Assembly: GCF_000304475.1 (NCBI RefSeq)
Contig: NC_018949.1
Coordinates: 124,001 to 188,000, forward strand
Origin: Kazachstania africana CBS 2517
Taxonomy: Eukaryota; Ascomycota; Saccharomycetes; Saccharomycetales; Saccharomycetaceae
DNA length: 64,000 nucleotides
Direction: 5' to 3'
Shown: positions 46,725 through 56,431 of the stretch, one piece after another
Layout: every line of letters begins with the position of its first letter
How positions within the stretch are numbered: position 1 is the stretch's first letter
Notes under the pieces: model-generated
What the model saw: only the letters and a program-made list of their open reading frames with translations
What the model was told of the DNA's origin: nothing
The model's database searches: none
Translations under genes and position numbers: made by a program

Positions 46725-47960
46725 CTATTGAGATGCACATTGGACACCTTCAGCACCTTGACCTTCATCTTCATCATCAGAATGGTAACTAGCACCACCT
46801 CTAGCACCACGAGAGTTATCGTGTCTACTTGGGTTATAATCGGATAGAACACAGTCATCGACAATTGCATTCTTTGGGAAAGTTGGTAATGGTTTTCTTG
46901 CAGGTAAGATTTCTTCTAATTTCTTTAAAGTGTCTTCATCGGCAAAATGGTTTTCTGGGAATTTGATTGAGAATTTAATGATTAAATTACCGTAGCCACC
47001 GTATTTTTGAATTGGCATACCTTTACCTTCGACAACTTTACGCATATTTGGAGCAATGACTTCACCTGGAACGATGGAAACCTTCAACCATTCGCCAGAG
47101 ACGTGTTCTAAGGCGAATTCACCACCTGCAACGGCGGTCAATAGATCGATTTCAGCTTCGTATATTAAGTCATCACCAACTCTTTGGAAATGCTTGTGTG
47201 GTTTTTCACTTATGACAAAGATAACATCACCTGGGATGATATCTGGAGCTTGGTCGGCTTCACCTTTGAATACAACTTTTTGACCATTTTTCATACCTGG
47301 ATCAACATTAACTTGTAAAATTTTTCTTTCATTGGCGATTTTCTTACCATGACAATCTTTACAACGGTCCTTTGCATCGATAATATCACCTGTACCATGA
47401 CAAACGTCACACTCAGTTTGGAATCTTTGAATCATTGGACCCATTTGTCTAGTCACAAATTTAATACCTTGACCGTTACAACTGGAACATTTCTTGACGG
47501 CGCCCTTCTTACCACCTCTACCTTCACAAGTCTTACATAAAATTTGTTTGTTTAAAGCTAATTTAGAAGTCTTACCTTTGTATAATTCTTCTAAACTGAC
47601 ACTAATTTCGTGCTTAATATCTCTACCTCTTTGTGGACCTCTAGGCCTGGAAGCACCAGCTCCACCGAAGAATTGAGAGAACAAATCTTCACCGAAGCCG
47701 AAACCACCGGCACCACCTGGCATACCACCATTTCCACTTAAACCATCTTGACCGAACTGATCATAAATATCTCTCTTTTCTGAGTCTGACAAGACTTCGT
47801 AGGCAGAAGAAGCTTCTTTGAATTTTTCAGCGGCTTCTTCACTTGGATTCTTATCTGGATGATATTTCAAAGCTTGTTTTCTGTAAGCTTTCTTAATTTC
47901 AGAATCTGAAGCTGTTGGTGAAACACCCAAGATATCGTATAACTTTGTTTCTCTAACCAT
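46725..47960 (-). CDS. YDJ1: Ydj1, farnesylated class A J-protein (Hsp40)
   Basis: A 411-residue DnaJ homologue from the ATG at 47960. J domain at 1-70 with the HPD motif ([19 protein letters not shown]), Gly/Phe-rich region (about 72-105), zinc-finger domain with four CxxCxGxG-like repeats ([32 protein letters not shown]), peptide-binding C-terminal domains, and a terminal CASQ box for farnesylation. Ydj1 works with cytosolic Hsp70 (Ssa) in folding, import and prion maintenance. Only two residues longer than in S. cerevisiae. Upstream GAA units at 10-bp steps suggest Hsf1 control. Confidence 0.98.
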   Translation of the reverse strand: MVRETKLYDILGVSPTASDSEIKKAYRKQALKYHPDKNPSEEAAEKFKEASSAYEVLSDSEKRDIYDQFGQDGLSGNGGMPGGAGGFGFGEDLFSQFFGGAGASRPRGPQRGRDIKHEISVSLEELYKGKTSKLALNKQILCKTCEGRGGKKGAVKKCSSCNGQGIKFVTRQMGPMIQRFQTECDVCHGTGDIIDAKDRCKDCHGKKIANERKILQVNVDPGMKNGQKVVFKGEADQAPDIIPGDVIFVISEKPHKHFQRVGDDLIYEAEIDLLTAVAGGEFALEHVSGEWLKVSIVPGEVIAPNMRKVVEGKGMPIQKYGGYGNLIIKFSIKFPENHFADEDTLKKLEEILPARKPLPTFPKNAIVDDCVLSDYNPSRHDNSRGARGGASYHSDDEDEGQGAEGVQCASQ

Positions 47961-48165
47961 TTTTGTTCTTTTATCTGTATGCTTTTGATCAAACACTTTG
48001 TATAAACCCGTGCTAACGTCTTACTTGGAGAGGAAGGAGACTGTAGGTTATTTATTCCATTTAACAACCAACAACAACTACTTAATAATATTAGGTATCA
48101 TATATAAATTCAAGTACATCTCATTTGTAGAAAAAAAAAGAAAAATTTCATCGATGGCGAAAAAA

Positions 48166-48198
48166 GAATTTCAAAGAATTTCACCGAAGGAAAAAGAA
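48166..48198 (+). promoter_or_regulatory. Step-type heat-shock element pattern upstream of YDJ1
   Basis: GAA occurs at 48166, 48176, 48186 and 48196, that is, four units exactly 10 bp apart, 206-238 bp upstream of the YDJ1 start. Step-type Hsf1 sites have this layout. The region also serves divergent MTQ1. Confidence 0.5.
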
Positions 48199-48215
48199 AC
48201 AAAAAATTTATTTTG

Positions 48216-48229
48216 AGCTGAGCTCAGCT
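48216..48229. repeat. 14-bp perfect palindrome before MTQ1
   Basis: AGCTGAGCTCAGCT is fully self-complementary and lies 69 bp before the MTQ1 ATG. No known yeast factor is assigned. Confidence 0.55.
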
Positions 48230-48297
48230 GGCAAGGCCATCGCTATCAACGTTATCATCGATTGCTGGGAGAGTCGGAGTTTCAGTGTGTGGTGGTG

Positions 48298-49224
48298 ATG
48301 CCCAGGATCAGTTGGAAGGCTGCTTTTGAGGCTGCGAGATTGCATCCGTGTCTGCCGCTGCTGTTGCGGGCTTGCCGGACGGTCGAGCAGGCTCAAGTCG
48401 AGTTGCGTTGGTTGCTGAAGGAGACACCGAGGAGCGTCCGACAGGCGTGTGTGTTAAGGTCGAGGCATGTACCGTTGCAGTATGTCATTGGCACGCAGCC
48501 GTTTGGGTGTCTAGATATTGTCTGTAGGCGCAATGTGCTCATTCCGAGATGGGAGACAGAAGAATGGACCACGGAGTTGATTGCAGGTATCAACGGCAGT
48601 GTCTTGTCGTCTGTGCATGGTGGCATCAAGATTTACGATCTCTGTAGTGGGACAGGGTGTGTCCCGCTGCTTATGAAGAGCCAATTGCAGTGTGACGCTC
48701 ATTTCACAGCGATTGACGTCTCGAGACATGCTGTCAGGTTAATACGGCTAAATTTGAATAGATTGTTTTCAAAGGGTGGTTCTCCTGCAGACTTTCGTAT
48801 AATGCAGAGGGATATCCTTCACGAGTATCCTCCTATCATGCCTGATGGGAGAATTGATATTGTGACCTGCAATCCGCCGTATATAAGACGACAGGATTTT
48901 GTCACTGACGTGCAAAAATCTGTTAAATTGTATGAACCCAAATTAGCTCTGATTGGTGATCTTGAATTCTATCAGAACTTACTCGACCACTGGCTGCCCA
49001 GAACTGATTCGTTCGTTTACGAGATTGGTAATATGGGTCAATTCGATTTCATTAGTAAAACTGTAAGGCAAGATCCAAATTTATCTCAAATTTGGAATGT
49101 TGGTTTGAAATTTGATTCCAACAATTCACCACGATGTGTCTATGGGTTTAAATCCGAGAATACAAGGCTCGATTACCGCAAAATCTTTCAGAATTTTGGA
49201 AATATTATGCATTCTTGTAAATAA
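48298..49224 (+). CDS. MTQ1: Mtq1, methyltransferase of the mitochondrial release factor
   Basis: A 308-residue PrmC/HemK-type enzyme from the ATG at 48298 (the frame above starts at TTG). The SAM-binding motif is DLCSGTGCVPLL and the catalytic motif is CNPPY; PLQYVIGTQPFG and VLIPRWETEEW are the usual N-terminal landmarks. It methylates the glutamine of the GGQ motif of mitochondrial release factor Mrf1. S. cerevisiae Mtq1 has 314 residues. Its first 180 coding bases (48301-48480) are about 60% G+C by hand count, falling to about 33% near 49100, unlike neighbouring genes. YDJ1-MTQ1-GCD10-NOP2 order is conserved. Confidence 0.93.
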   Translation: MPRISWKAAFEAARLHPCLPLLLRACRTVEQAQVELRWLLKETPRSVRQACVLRSRHVPLQYVIGTQPFGCLDIVCRRNVLIPRWETEEWTTELIAGINGSVLSSVHGGIKIYDLCSGTGCVPLLMKSQLQCDAHFTAIDVSRHAVRLIRLNLNRLFSKGGSPADFRIMQRDILHEYPPIMPDGRIDIVTCNPPYIRRQDFVTDVQKSVKLYEPKLALIGDLEFYQNLLDHWLPRTDSFVYEIGNMGQFDFISKTVRQDPNLSQIWNVGLKFDSNNSPRCVYGFKSENTRLDYRKIFQNFGNIMHSCK

Positions 49225-49261
49225 ATATGTAGTATTCAAAAAATATAAATAGTATTCTATT

Positions 49262-50638
49262 TTATTCTATTCTAGCTTTTTTAGCATTCTCAGTCTGTGA
49301 CGCGGCAGCTGTTTCTCCCTCTGGTTCTTCAATAGGTTCTGGTGCCGGTATCACCCTGTGACACCACAGAAGGTACCCGCCACCTCCTCTCATCGTCATA
49401 AGAGGATGTAACTTGCCTCGTACAGTTTGGTATGGCCTACATCTGGTCTCTAATATGGAAGGAGCCAAGAATCTTAAATCATCGTAAAGTACATGGGACA
49501 GTTCTAATAAGGTTTCTTTGAATTGACTGAAACAAACGATGGGTCTGGAACCATGAACTCTTTCACTTAATTTCGGTACTACTGATGGTAAATTCAACGT
49601 TGTAGCAGTCACAAGACCGTCATATTCAATTTCTGTAGCACATTTTATTATCTCCAATTGAATCTTGTACCATTTTAGTTTTCTATAATAAGTATTTTTC
49701 TTACCACCTTTCAAGTCGAATGCTTCTTCTTTTGATAAAGGTGTAAAATTCGAATTAATTTCATGCAAAGTTGGTGCTTCAAAGAAATCTAATAATGAAA
49801 TTGTAACGATATGTCTCTTAATAAATTCTTCAGAATAATTGGAAAATTTTAAAAGGTCAAGATTAACGTGTTCATTTTCATGAACAATCACGATCTTACC
49901 GGTATGTTTTGAATCATTGTCCCCACCAAACATTCTCTCTAACATGAAATATGCCAATAAACCACCCGTTTCATCCATGCACAGATATGTACCATTGGGT
50001 CTTATATTACCTAGATTCAATAATAAGCCCATCGATTCTTCTGACATGTCCATAACACGTTGAATATCACCTTTATCGATCAAATAATCCAATAAAGATG
50101 CACTACTTAGATAGTCCACAGTGAATTCTTTGGCAAATTTCTGTTTCTTTCTCTTTAAATATTTTTCTTGTGAAAATGCAGTTTTCTTCTTGAAACTACC
50201 ATGAGATTCAATAATCTTAGCAATTAGTTCATCACTTGAGACACTCTGCTTCTTTAGGGCCTCGATATCGGCCGTTGACAGTTTCTGTATATCATTACCT
50301 AAATTGATCAATTCTTTATTATTTTCACTGCTATCGACGCCATTCAATTGTTCCAGTTTCTTGTCAATGCCCGATAACAAACGGATCTTACCCACCGCAA
50401 TGCGGTTGTTCTTCTTCTTACTATCTTCTACATCCTCAGTGGTCTCGTCATCGTAATAAATCTCGAACTTGCTCCCCAATGGGTACCCAATGACATCGTT
50501 AACGTTGAAGGCACCAAATTTACCCAACGAAATCGAACCGTTCAGCCTCAAATGCACAATCTTACACTTTTCTGAAGGTAGCCTGATAATAACATGCTGA
50601 TCTAATGTTATATGCGTCCACGATTCACCCATTTTCAT
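49262..50638 (-). CDS. GCD10: Gcd10/Trm6, non-catalytic subunit of the tRNA m1A58 methyltransferase
   Basis: A 458-residue protein from the ATG at 50638 (the frame above is open only to a TTG; ATG 50632 is an alternative). Trm6 family pattern: TLDQHVIIRLPSEK, LNGSISLGKFGAFNVNDVIGYPLG, and a C-terminal Rossmann-like domain lacking the catalytic SAM motif. With Gcd14/Trm61 it makes m1A58, needed for initiator tRNA stability; mutations derepress GCN4. S. cerevisiae Gcd10 has 478 residues. It is divergent from NOP2 with a 234-bp shared promoter. Confidence 0.95.
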   Translation of the reverse strand: MKMGESWTHITLDQHVIIRLPSEKCKIVHLRLNGSISLGKFGAFNVNDVIGYPLGSKFEIYYDDETTEDVEDSKKKNNRIAVGKIRLLSGIDKKLEQLNGVDSSENNKELINLGNDIQKLSTADIEALKKQSVSSDELIAKIIESHGSFKKKTAFSQEKYLKRKKQKFAKEFTVDYLSSASLLDYLIDKGDIQRVMDMSEESMGLLLNLGNIRPNGTYLCMDETGGLLAYFMLERMFGGDNDSKHTGKIVIVHENEHVNLDLLKFSNYSEEFIKRHIVTISLLDFFEAPTLHEINSNFTPLSKEEAFDLKGGKKNTYYRKLKWYKIQLEIIKCATEIEYDGLVTATTLNLPSVVPKLSERVHGSRPIVCFSQFKETLLELSHVLYDDLRFLAPSILETRCRPYQTVRGKLHPLMTMRGGGGYLLWCHRVIPAPEPIEEPEGETAAASQTENAKKARIE

Positions 50639-50735
50639 GCTATAATCCTCTTGCGATGAGCTTAATTCATAGTGGAAATTGATGGGCCATCTCAACTTTT
50701 TTTTTTCAAGTATTTTTCAATATTTTTCGTTTTCA

Positions 50736-50812
50736 GCGATGGAAAATTTTTCTGGCCATCGATTTCTTTTAGAGTGAAGAAAAAAAGTAGAAGAGCTCTT
50801 ATGAGATGAGCA
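50736..50812. promoter_or_regulatory. Shared RRPE/PAC region of GCD10 and NOP2
   Basis: GAAAATTTTT (50742-50751), directly after GCGAT at 50736, resembles RRPE. GAGATGAGCA (50803-50812) is a near-PAC. They sit between two divergent ribosome- and tRNA-biogenesis genes. Confidence 0.55.
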
Positions 50813-50872
50813 TCTGAAGGTAGTTTGTTCTTGTCAAGTTGGAATAGCATTCGAGTGTGTTGATAGTTAGTC

Positions 50873-52705
50873 ATGGGTAGTAGACGTCATAAGAATAAGC
50901 AAGCTGCTCCACCAAGTTTGGACGAGTTCCAGGCCAAGAGAGACAGAAGATTGAAGAAAGAAGAAAAGGCTAGTAAGAGATCTTCTACTGCAGCTGTATC
51001 TTCGAAGGATGGCAAGAAATCCAAGAAGCAAAAATTGGAAAAGAGTAAGCCTCGTGTAGAGGAAGAAGAGGAAGAGCTTGTTTCAGAGGAAGAAGTTTCT
51101 AACCTAGAAGAAATCTCCCAAGAGAAAAAAACGCTCTTTGATGATGACAATGATGATGAAGAAGAAGAAGATTTACAAGACGAATTTGATTTGGAACAGG
51201 AATATGAAAACGACGATGACGATGTCCATGCAAGACCAATGTTTTCTGACGATGAAGATGAAGAAGACCTAGAAGAATTAAATGTTGCTAATATGGAATC
51301 CTTGTCCAAGAAATTGGATGAAGAAGAAGCCGAAGAAGCCGAAGAAGCTGAAAGAGAACTGGTAGAAGCAGCTGCTATGCAACCTAGAGCTGACGTTTTA
51401 CCTTCCAAGGAGGAGGAAGAATTGATGGCTCAAGGTCCAGCCGATTTAACTGCAGTAAGAACTAGAATGATTGAAATTGTGAAAGTCCTAGAAGATTTCA
51501 AAAGTTTAGGCGCTGAAAATAGATCAAGATCAGAATACGTTGACAGATTATTAAAAGATATTTGTGAATATTACGGTTATTCACCCTTCTTAGCAGAAAA
51601 ATTATTCGACTTATTTTCTCCAGCTGAAGCTGTTGAATTTTTCGAAGCTAATGAAGTTGCAAGACCAATTACCATTAGAACTAACACTTTAAAGACAAGA
51701 AGAAGAGATCTGGCTCAAACTCTGGTCAACAGAGGTGTCAATTTACAACCAATAGGTAACTGGACAAAAGTTGGTCTACAAATTTTTGATTCACAAGTTC
51801 CCATTGGTGCCACCCCAGAATATTTAGCTGGTCAATATATCTTACAAGCGGCTTCTTCTTTCTTACCTGTTATTGCATTAGATCCACAAGAAAATGAACG
51901 TATCTTAGATATGGCATCTGCCCCAGGTGGTAAGACAACTTATATTTCTGCATTGATGAAAAACACTGGTTGTGTCTTCGCTAATGATGCCAATAAAAAC
52001 AGAACCAAGTCTTTGATTGCCAATATTCACCGTTTAGGTTGTACAAATACCATCGTCTGTAATTACGATGCCCGTGAATTCCCAAAAGTCATTGGTGGTT
52101 TTGACAGAATTTTGTTAGATGCGCCATGTTCTGGTACCGGTGTTATTGGTAAGGATCAATCTGTTAAAGTCTCACGTACTGAAAAAGATTTCATTCAAAT
52201 TCCTCATTTACAAAAACAATTACTTTTGTCTGCTATTGATTCAGTTGACGCAAACTCTAAAAGTGGTGGTGTCATTGTCTATTCAACATGTTCTGTGGCT
52301 GTGGAAGAAGATGAAGCTGTTGTCGATTACGCTCTTAGAAAAAGACCAAACGTTAAATTAGTAGAAACTAACTTAGCTATTGGTAAAGAAGGTTTTACTA
52401 GTTTCAGAGGGAAAAAATTCCATCCGAGCTTGAAATTAACTAGAAGATACTATCCTCATACTTACAATGTCGATGGTTTCTACGTTGCTAAATTCCAAAA
52501 GGTGAGACCATCTCCACACGACGATAACCAAGCCAGCGCAAGAGAAAAGGAAGATGCCGCCAGAAGGGAAGCAGAAGAAGAAGGTATCATCCATTCTGAT
52601 TTCGCCAAGTTCGATGAGCAAGAAGATGAAAGATACATCAGTAAATCTAAGAAAGACAGTCTCCTAAAGAAAGGTATCAATCCAAAGGCCACAAAAAGAT
52701 CTTAG
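50873..52705 (+). CDS. NOP2: Nop2, 25S rRNA m5C methyltransferase
   Basis: A 610-residue NOL1/NOP2/Sun-family enzyme (618 in S. cerevisiae). The first 180 residues alternate basic and very acidic runs. The PUA-less catalytic core shows DMASAPGGKTTYISALMKN (SAM binding), DAPCSGTGVIGKDQSVK with the motif IV cysteine, and YSTCSVAVEEDEAVVDY with the catalytic motif VI cysteine. It methylates C2870 of 25S rRNA and is essential for 60S assembly; nucleolar. Start is the first ATG, MGSRRHKNKQAAP. Confidence 0.98.
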   Translation: MGSRRHKNKQAAPPSLDEFQAKRDRRLKKEEKASKRSSTAAVSSKDGKKSKKQKLEKSKPRVEEEEEELVSEEEVSNLEEISQEKKTLFDDDNDDEEEEDLQDEFDLEQEYENDDDDVHARPMFSDDEDEEDLEELNVANMESLSKKLDEEEAEEAEEAERELVEAAAMQPRADVLPSKEEEELMAQGPADLTAVRTRMIEIVKVLEDFKSLGAENRSRSEYVDRLLKDICEYYGYSPFLAEKLFDLFSPAEAVEFFEANEVARPITIRTNTLKTRRRDLAQTLVNRGVNLQPIGNWTKVGLQIFDSQVPIGATPEYLAGQYILQAASSFLPVIALDPQENERILDMASAPGGKTTYISALMKNTGCVFANDANKNRTKSLIANIHRLGCTNTIVCNYDAREFPKVIGGFDRILLDAPCSGTGVIGKDQSVKVSRTEKDFIQIPHLQKQLLLSAIDSVDANSKSGGVIVYSTCSVAVEEDEAVVDYALRKRPNVKLVETNLAIGKEGFTSFRGKKFHPSLKLTRRYYPHTYNVDGFYVAKFQKVRPSPHDDNQASAREKEDAARREAEEEGIIHSDFAKFDEQEDERYISKSKKDSLLKKGINPKATKRS

Positions 52706-52895
52706 AACCCCTCTCAACTAAGTATAATCGTGCACACACCTGTATAATATATATCATTTTTTCAAACTAGATTCAAAAAACGTACCAAAAGTAAACCTCT
52801 TCCACTGTGTATGTATGTTATATTTCTACTGTGAGACTCGTTGAACGCGAGTAAAAATTTTCAGGTGAAAAGAAAAAAAGTGTAATAGAATTGAT

Positions 52896-52913
52896 GCTCA
52901 TCGCAAAATTTTG
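52896..52913. promoter_or_regulatory. PAC and RRPE motifs of SOF1
   Basis: GCTCATCGC (52896-52904; GCGATGAGC on the other strand) joins AAAATTTTG (52905-52913). A perfect PAC and an RRPE core abut 71-88 bp before SOF1. Confidence 0.75.
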
Positions 52914-52983
52914 AAGTTATATTTTATGTTGGTGAGAGTACTGCTGTTATTCTTGGCATTAGTGTAGTTTGGTATAGGTGATA

Positions 52984-54426
52984 ATGAAGATCAAGACAAT
53001 CAAGAGAAGTTCCGATGACTATGTTCCGGTGAAAAGTACGCAGGAATCCCAGCTTCCTCGTAACTTAAATCCAGAGTTACATCCATTTGAAAGGGCTCGT
53101 GAGTATACCAAAGCTTTGAATGCTACTAAGATGGAAAGAATGTTCGCAAAACCATTTATTGGCCAGCTTGGTTATGGTCATAGGGATGGTGTCTACACTA
53201 TTGCGAAGAATTACAATAATTTAAACAAGTTGGCCTCTGGTTCTGCAGATGGTATTATCAAGTATTGGAACATGTCAACTCGTGAAGAGTTTGTTTCTTT
53301 CAAAGCACATTATGGTTTGGTTACTGGTCTCTGTGTTACTCCAGAACATACATCCAAAAATAAAAATGAAAATTTCATGTTATCTTGTGGTGATGACAAG
53401 ACTGTCAAGTTATGGTCAGTAAATAATGACGATTTCTCGAATGTGAAATCTGACGCAGAATTAAACACAGAAGGTTTGTTGAAAACTTTCTACGGTGAAC
53501 ATGCTTTCCAAGGTATTGATCATCACAGAGAAGCTTCTACCTTTGTGACAGGTGGTGCCCAAATTCATTTATGGGATTCAAACAGGTCGAAGCCAATTTC
53601 TAACTTATCCTGGGGTGCCGACAACATCACAAGCGTTAAGTTCAATCAAAATGAAGTTGATATCTTGGCAAGTACCGGTAGTGACAATGCTATTGTGTTA
53701 TATGATTTGAGAACAAACTCTCCAACTCAAAAGATCATCCAAACAATGAGAACCAACGCCATATGTTGGAATCCAATGGAGGCATTCAATTTTGTCATCG
53801 CTAATGAAGATCATAATGCTTACTACTATGATATGAGAAACATGTCACGTGCCTTGCACGTCTTTAAAGATCATGTCAGTGCAGTTATGGATGTTGACTT
53901 CTCTCCAACTGGTGATGAAATTGTAACAGGTTCATACGATAAGACAATTAGAATATTCAAAACAAATCATGGTCATGCAAGAGAAGTTTATCACACAAAG
54001 AGAATGCAACACGTTTTTCAAGTTAAATTTTCCATGGATTCCAAATATATTATCAGTGGTTCCGATGATGGTAATGTAAGATTATGGAGAAGTAAAGCTT
54101 GGGAAAGATCCAACGTCAAGACAACTAGAGAGAAGAATAAATTAGATTATGATGAAAAGTTGAAAGAAAGGTTCAAGCATATGCCAGAAATCAAAAGAAT
54201 TAGTAGACACAGACATGTTCCTAAAGTTATTAAAAAGGCCCAGGAAATTAAGGGTATTGAGTTAAGCTCCATGAAGAGAAGAGAGATGAATGAAAGGCGT
54301 ACTAGGAAAGATATGCCATTCGTTTCAGAGAGGAAAAAGCAAATTGTCGGTACTGTTTTCAATCATGAAGAAGGGAAGAGGAGAAGTAATAAATCAGAAG
54401 AGGAGAACGGTGACGATAGTGCATAG
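52984..54426 (+). CDS. SOF1: Sof1, U3 snoRNP WD40 protein
   Basis: A 480-residue protein from ATG 52984 (MKIKTIKRSSDDYVPVKST); the two codons before it start with GTG. Seven WD40 repeats occupy about residues 55-360 (SGSADGIIKYWN, CGDDKTVKLWS, TGSDNAIVLYD, TGSYDKTIRIF, SGSDDGNVRLWR). They are followed by the Sof1 C-terminal signature HMPEIKRISRHRHVPKVIKK and RKDMPFVSERKKQ. It is an essential SSU-processome subunit (DCAF13 in humans). The protein is very close to the S. cerevisiae one. In S. cerevisiae SOF1 is next to PSR1, as here; the junction with NOP2 is a rearrangement relative to S. cerevisiae. Confidence 0.98.
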   Translation: MKIKTIKRSSDDYVPVKSTQESQLPRNLNPELHPFERAREYTKALNATKMERMFAKPFIGQLGYGHRDGVYTIAKNYNNLNKLASGSADGIIKYWNMSTREEFVSFKAHYGLVTGLCVTPEHTSKNKNENFMLSCGDDKTVKLWSVNNDDFSNVKSDAELNTEGLLKTFYGEHAFQGIDHHREASTFVTGGAQIHLWDSNRSKPISNLSWGADNITSVKFNQNEVDILASTGSDNAIVLYDLRTNSPTQKIIQTMRTNAICWNPMEAFNFVIANEDHNAYYYDMRNMSRALHVFKDHVSAVMDVDFSPTGDEIVTGSYDKTIRIFKTNHGHAREVYHTKRMQHVFQVKFSMDSKYIISGSDDGNVRLWRSKAWERSNVKTTREKNKLDYDEKLKERFKHMPEIKRISRHRHVPKVIKKAQEIKGIELSSMKRREMNERRTRKDMPFVSERKKQIVGTVFNHEEGKRRSNKSEEENGDDSA

Positions 54427-54979
54427 TAATAGTTTTTATTTTGGGCATGGTGATGTTCTCGTATCGTATGTAGAATTCGTCACCTTTATTTCTAGAAAAT
54501 TTAATTTTGTATATATATTATTAACTCATTCGAAGTATCAACAAGCCATAATTTAAAGTATGGACGGGAATTTATTGAAGCATATTATGACTTTGTTATA
54601 TTAAATTTATATTTATATGTTAAATAAGTATACAGGCAATACTTCATCGAAAACAATCTACCTTCCTAACAAATATAGTATTGTTATTTATTTTTAATTT
54701 CGGACAAAATATTGGGTTTTTATCAGTACTATTGCATTTAAGATAAGTAAATGATACGCAAAAAAATGTTTTAATTAATTTTTGGAAGGACCAGCTTCCA
54801 AGTTAAGAATTCTAATAATATTCTCCCGCATTTAATTAATGTAATAGCAGAGCAGTGGGAAAATTATCAAAGACAAAAAAAATTAAAGGAAATAAATTAC
54901 TGATACAGGAAATGAATTGAAATGCTTATTGTTAGTGACGAAAGGTCGCAAAAAATGAGGAAAAATTATCTTCATGCCT
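54427..54979. other. Convergent intergenic region SOF1-PSR (553 bp)
   Basis: A very AT-rich spacer between two convergent genes, longer than a convergent spacer needs. Near its right end AATTTTTGG (54777-54785), identical to an Sm-binding consensus, overlaps a hairpin with a 7-bp perfect stem (TTGGAAG/CTTCCAA, 54782-54801). No snRNA core sequence was found to the left. Confidence 0.5.
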
Positions 54980-56431
54980 TTATATAGACACATCTAATAC
55001 TTTACCAACATCTAATACAAATGATTTTGACAAATCTTCCAATAAAGGTATTATATCTAGTAATTCATTGTCATGCGTATCAGAGAACCATGAAGATATT
55101 GGAATAGCGTGCTGTGGATGGAAAATATATGAAGCCGGTGAATTATCCAAGATGATAATATCAGATAAAGGTCTACCTAACTGAGATAAATTTTTGATAT
55201 AGTTTCCTTCATAATTGTAACAAGCCTCTCTAAATAATCTGTGATGTATAGATTTACCTTTATCCAGTACATCCAGTAATGGGTCACCATATCTTGAAAC
55301 ACTTGCAGTGAATACTACGACTTCGAAAATTTCACCAACTCTTTTCAAAAATTCATCAACGCCGGGTCTCTTTATCACATACACGTTATGAATTTGGTCA
55401 TCAATATCAACTGGAAGAACAAAATCAGCAGATTTCAGATATTTGAAGGAGGAATGTACTAAAGTTTCATCCAAGTCTAAAACGAGACATTTCTTTCTCG
55501 ATAAACTCTTTTCCGGAGGTGGTAATAAAGTATCGTAACCAGGGGCATGATATTGATTTGGTTGTAATACAGTCAAATCAACAAATTCTTCGGTATCATC
55601 ATAGGATGGTATCATATTGAAATCATTGGCGTCGTTAGCATCATTAGTATCTGATGATGCATATTGATCAGGAATACTTTCTGTATTTTCTTGTAGAGTT
55701 GAAGCAGAATTTATGTTCGTATTTACATCCGTGGCGTCTCTCTGATTTTCAGTTGAAAGACGTTTTTCATTGAGTTCTTGATGAGGTGCAAATTGCTGAC
55801 TGTAGGCATATTCGGAACTTGAGTTTCCTGTACTTCTGTCTGTCTCAGTATTATATACATCAAATGTTTGCTTACCATTTTTTTCAATATCTTCCTCGTC
55901 ATCGTCCTCTTCATCTGTCAAATCGATATCTTTTGAATCTAGCATATCGTAATCCTCTTCATTATCTTCGAAAGTGTAATTTTTTTCACCATTCTTCAAT
56001 CTGGAATTCTTGCTCTTTCTCTTTTTCCTTATTGGAGTAGAGCCTGATCTTGGGATCTTATCTTTATTAGGAGAATGTGGAACTGAATTAGAATTATTAT
56101 TATTATTATTATTATTAGTATGATTGGTATTAGTGGAGGTGTGTTTTGTAGTAAATGAATTTGAAGAGACGGGTTTTAATTGTTTTGTAGTAATATGAGA
56201 AGAGGTAGGATACGACATTTTGTTCAATTTGAAATTGTTGGCACTTGTTATAATGTTACCTTTATTTGAGTTATTATTAGTTTGGTTATTGTTGAAGCTT
56301 CTGCTAAGAGTTATGTGACTATTACTTGGATTTAAATTATTATTTATTTGCTTAGTGCGAGTAGTGTATGTTTGATTATTTGAAGAATTAGTCTCTGGTG
56401 AACAACAAAAAAAAGATGCAATAAATCCCAT
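54980..56431 (-). CDS. PSR1: Psr1/Psr2 plasma-membrane phosphatase (SCP/FCP family)
   Basis: A 483-residue HAD-type phosphatase. The N-terminus [10 protein letters not shown] provides Gly2 for myristoylation and Cys9/Cys10 for palmitoylation. A long Asn/Ser-rich and acidic region follows. The catalytic NIF/FCP domain at about 315-480 contains the [12 protein letters not shown] active-site motif (DxDxT/V). S. cerevisiae Psr1 and Psr2 dephosphorylate Msn2 with Whi2 and act in sodium stress. SOF1 on one side points to PSR1 (YLL010C) and POM34 on the other to PSR2 (YLR019W), so the locus has both ancestral neighbours and the symbol is a choice. Confidence 0.93.
   Translation of the reverse strand: MGFIASFFCCSPETNSSNNQTYTTRTKQINNNLNPSNSHITLSRSFNNNQTNNNSNKGNIITSANNFKLNKMSYPTSSHITTKQLKPVSSNSFTTKHTSTNTNHTNNNNNNNNSNSVPHSPNKDKIPRSGSTPIRKKRKSKNSRLKNGEKNYTFEDNEEDYDMLDSKDIDLTDEEDDDEEDIEKNGKQTFDVYNTETDRSTGNSSSEYAYSQQFAPHQELNEKRLSTENQRDATDVNTNINSASTLQENTESIPDQYASSDTNDANDANDFNMIPSYDDTEEFVDLTVLQPNQYHAPGYDTLLPPPEKSLSRKKCLVLDLDETLVHSSFKYLKSADFVLPVDIDDQIHNVYVIKRPGVDEFLKRVGEIFEVVVFTASVSRYGDPLLDVLDKGKSIHHRLFREACYNYEGNYIKNLSQLGRPLSDIIILDNSPASYIFHPQHAIPISSWFSDTHDNELLDIIPLLEDLSKSFVLDVGKVLDVSI
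56093..56117 (-). repeat. (AAT)n trinucleotide repeat inside PSR
   Basis: A run of about eight AAT codons that encodes an asparagine tract at roughly residues 105-113, in the disordered N-terminal region. Confidence 0.85.

Noticed and set aside
50887..51408. 173-codon ORF antisense to NOP2
   Set aside because: It is the Ser-rich reverse reading of the acidic Asp/Glu repeats of NOP2.
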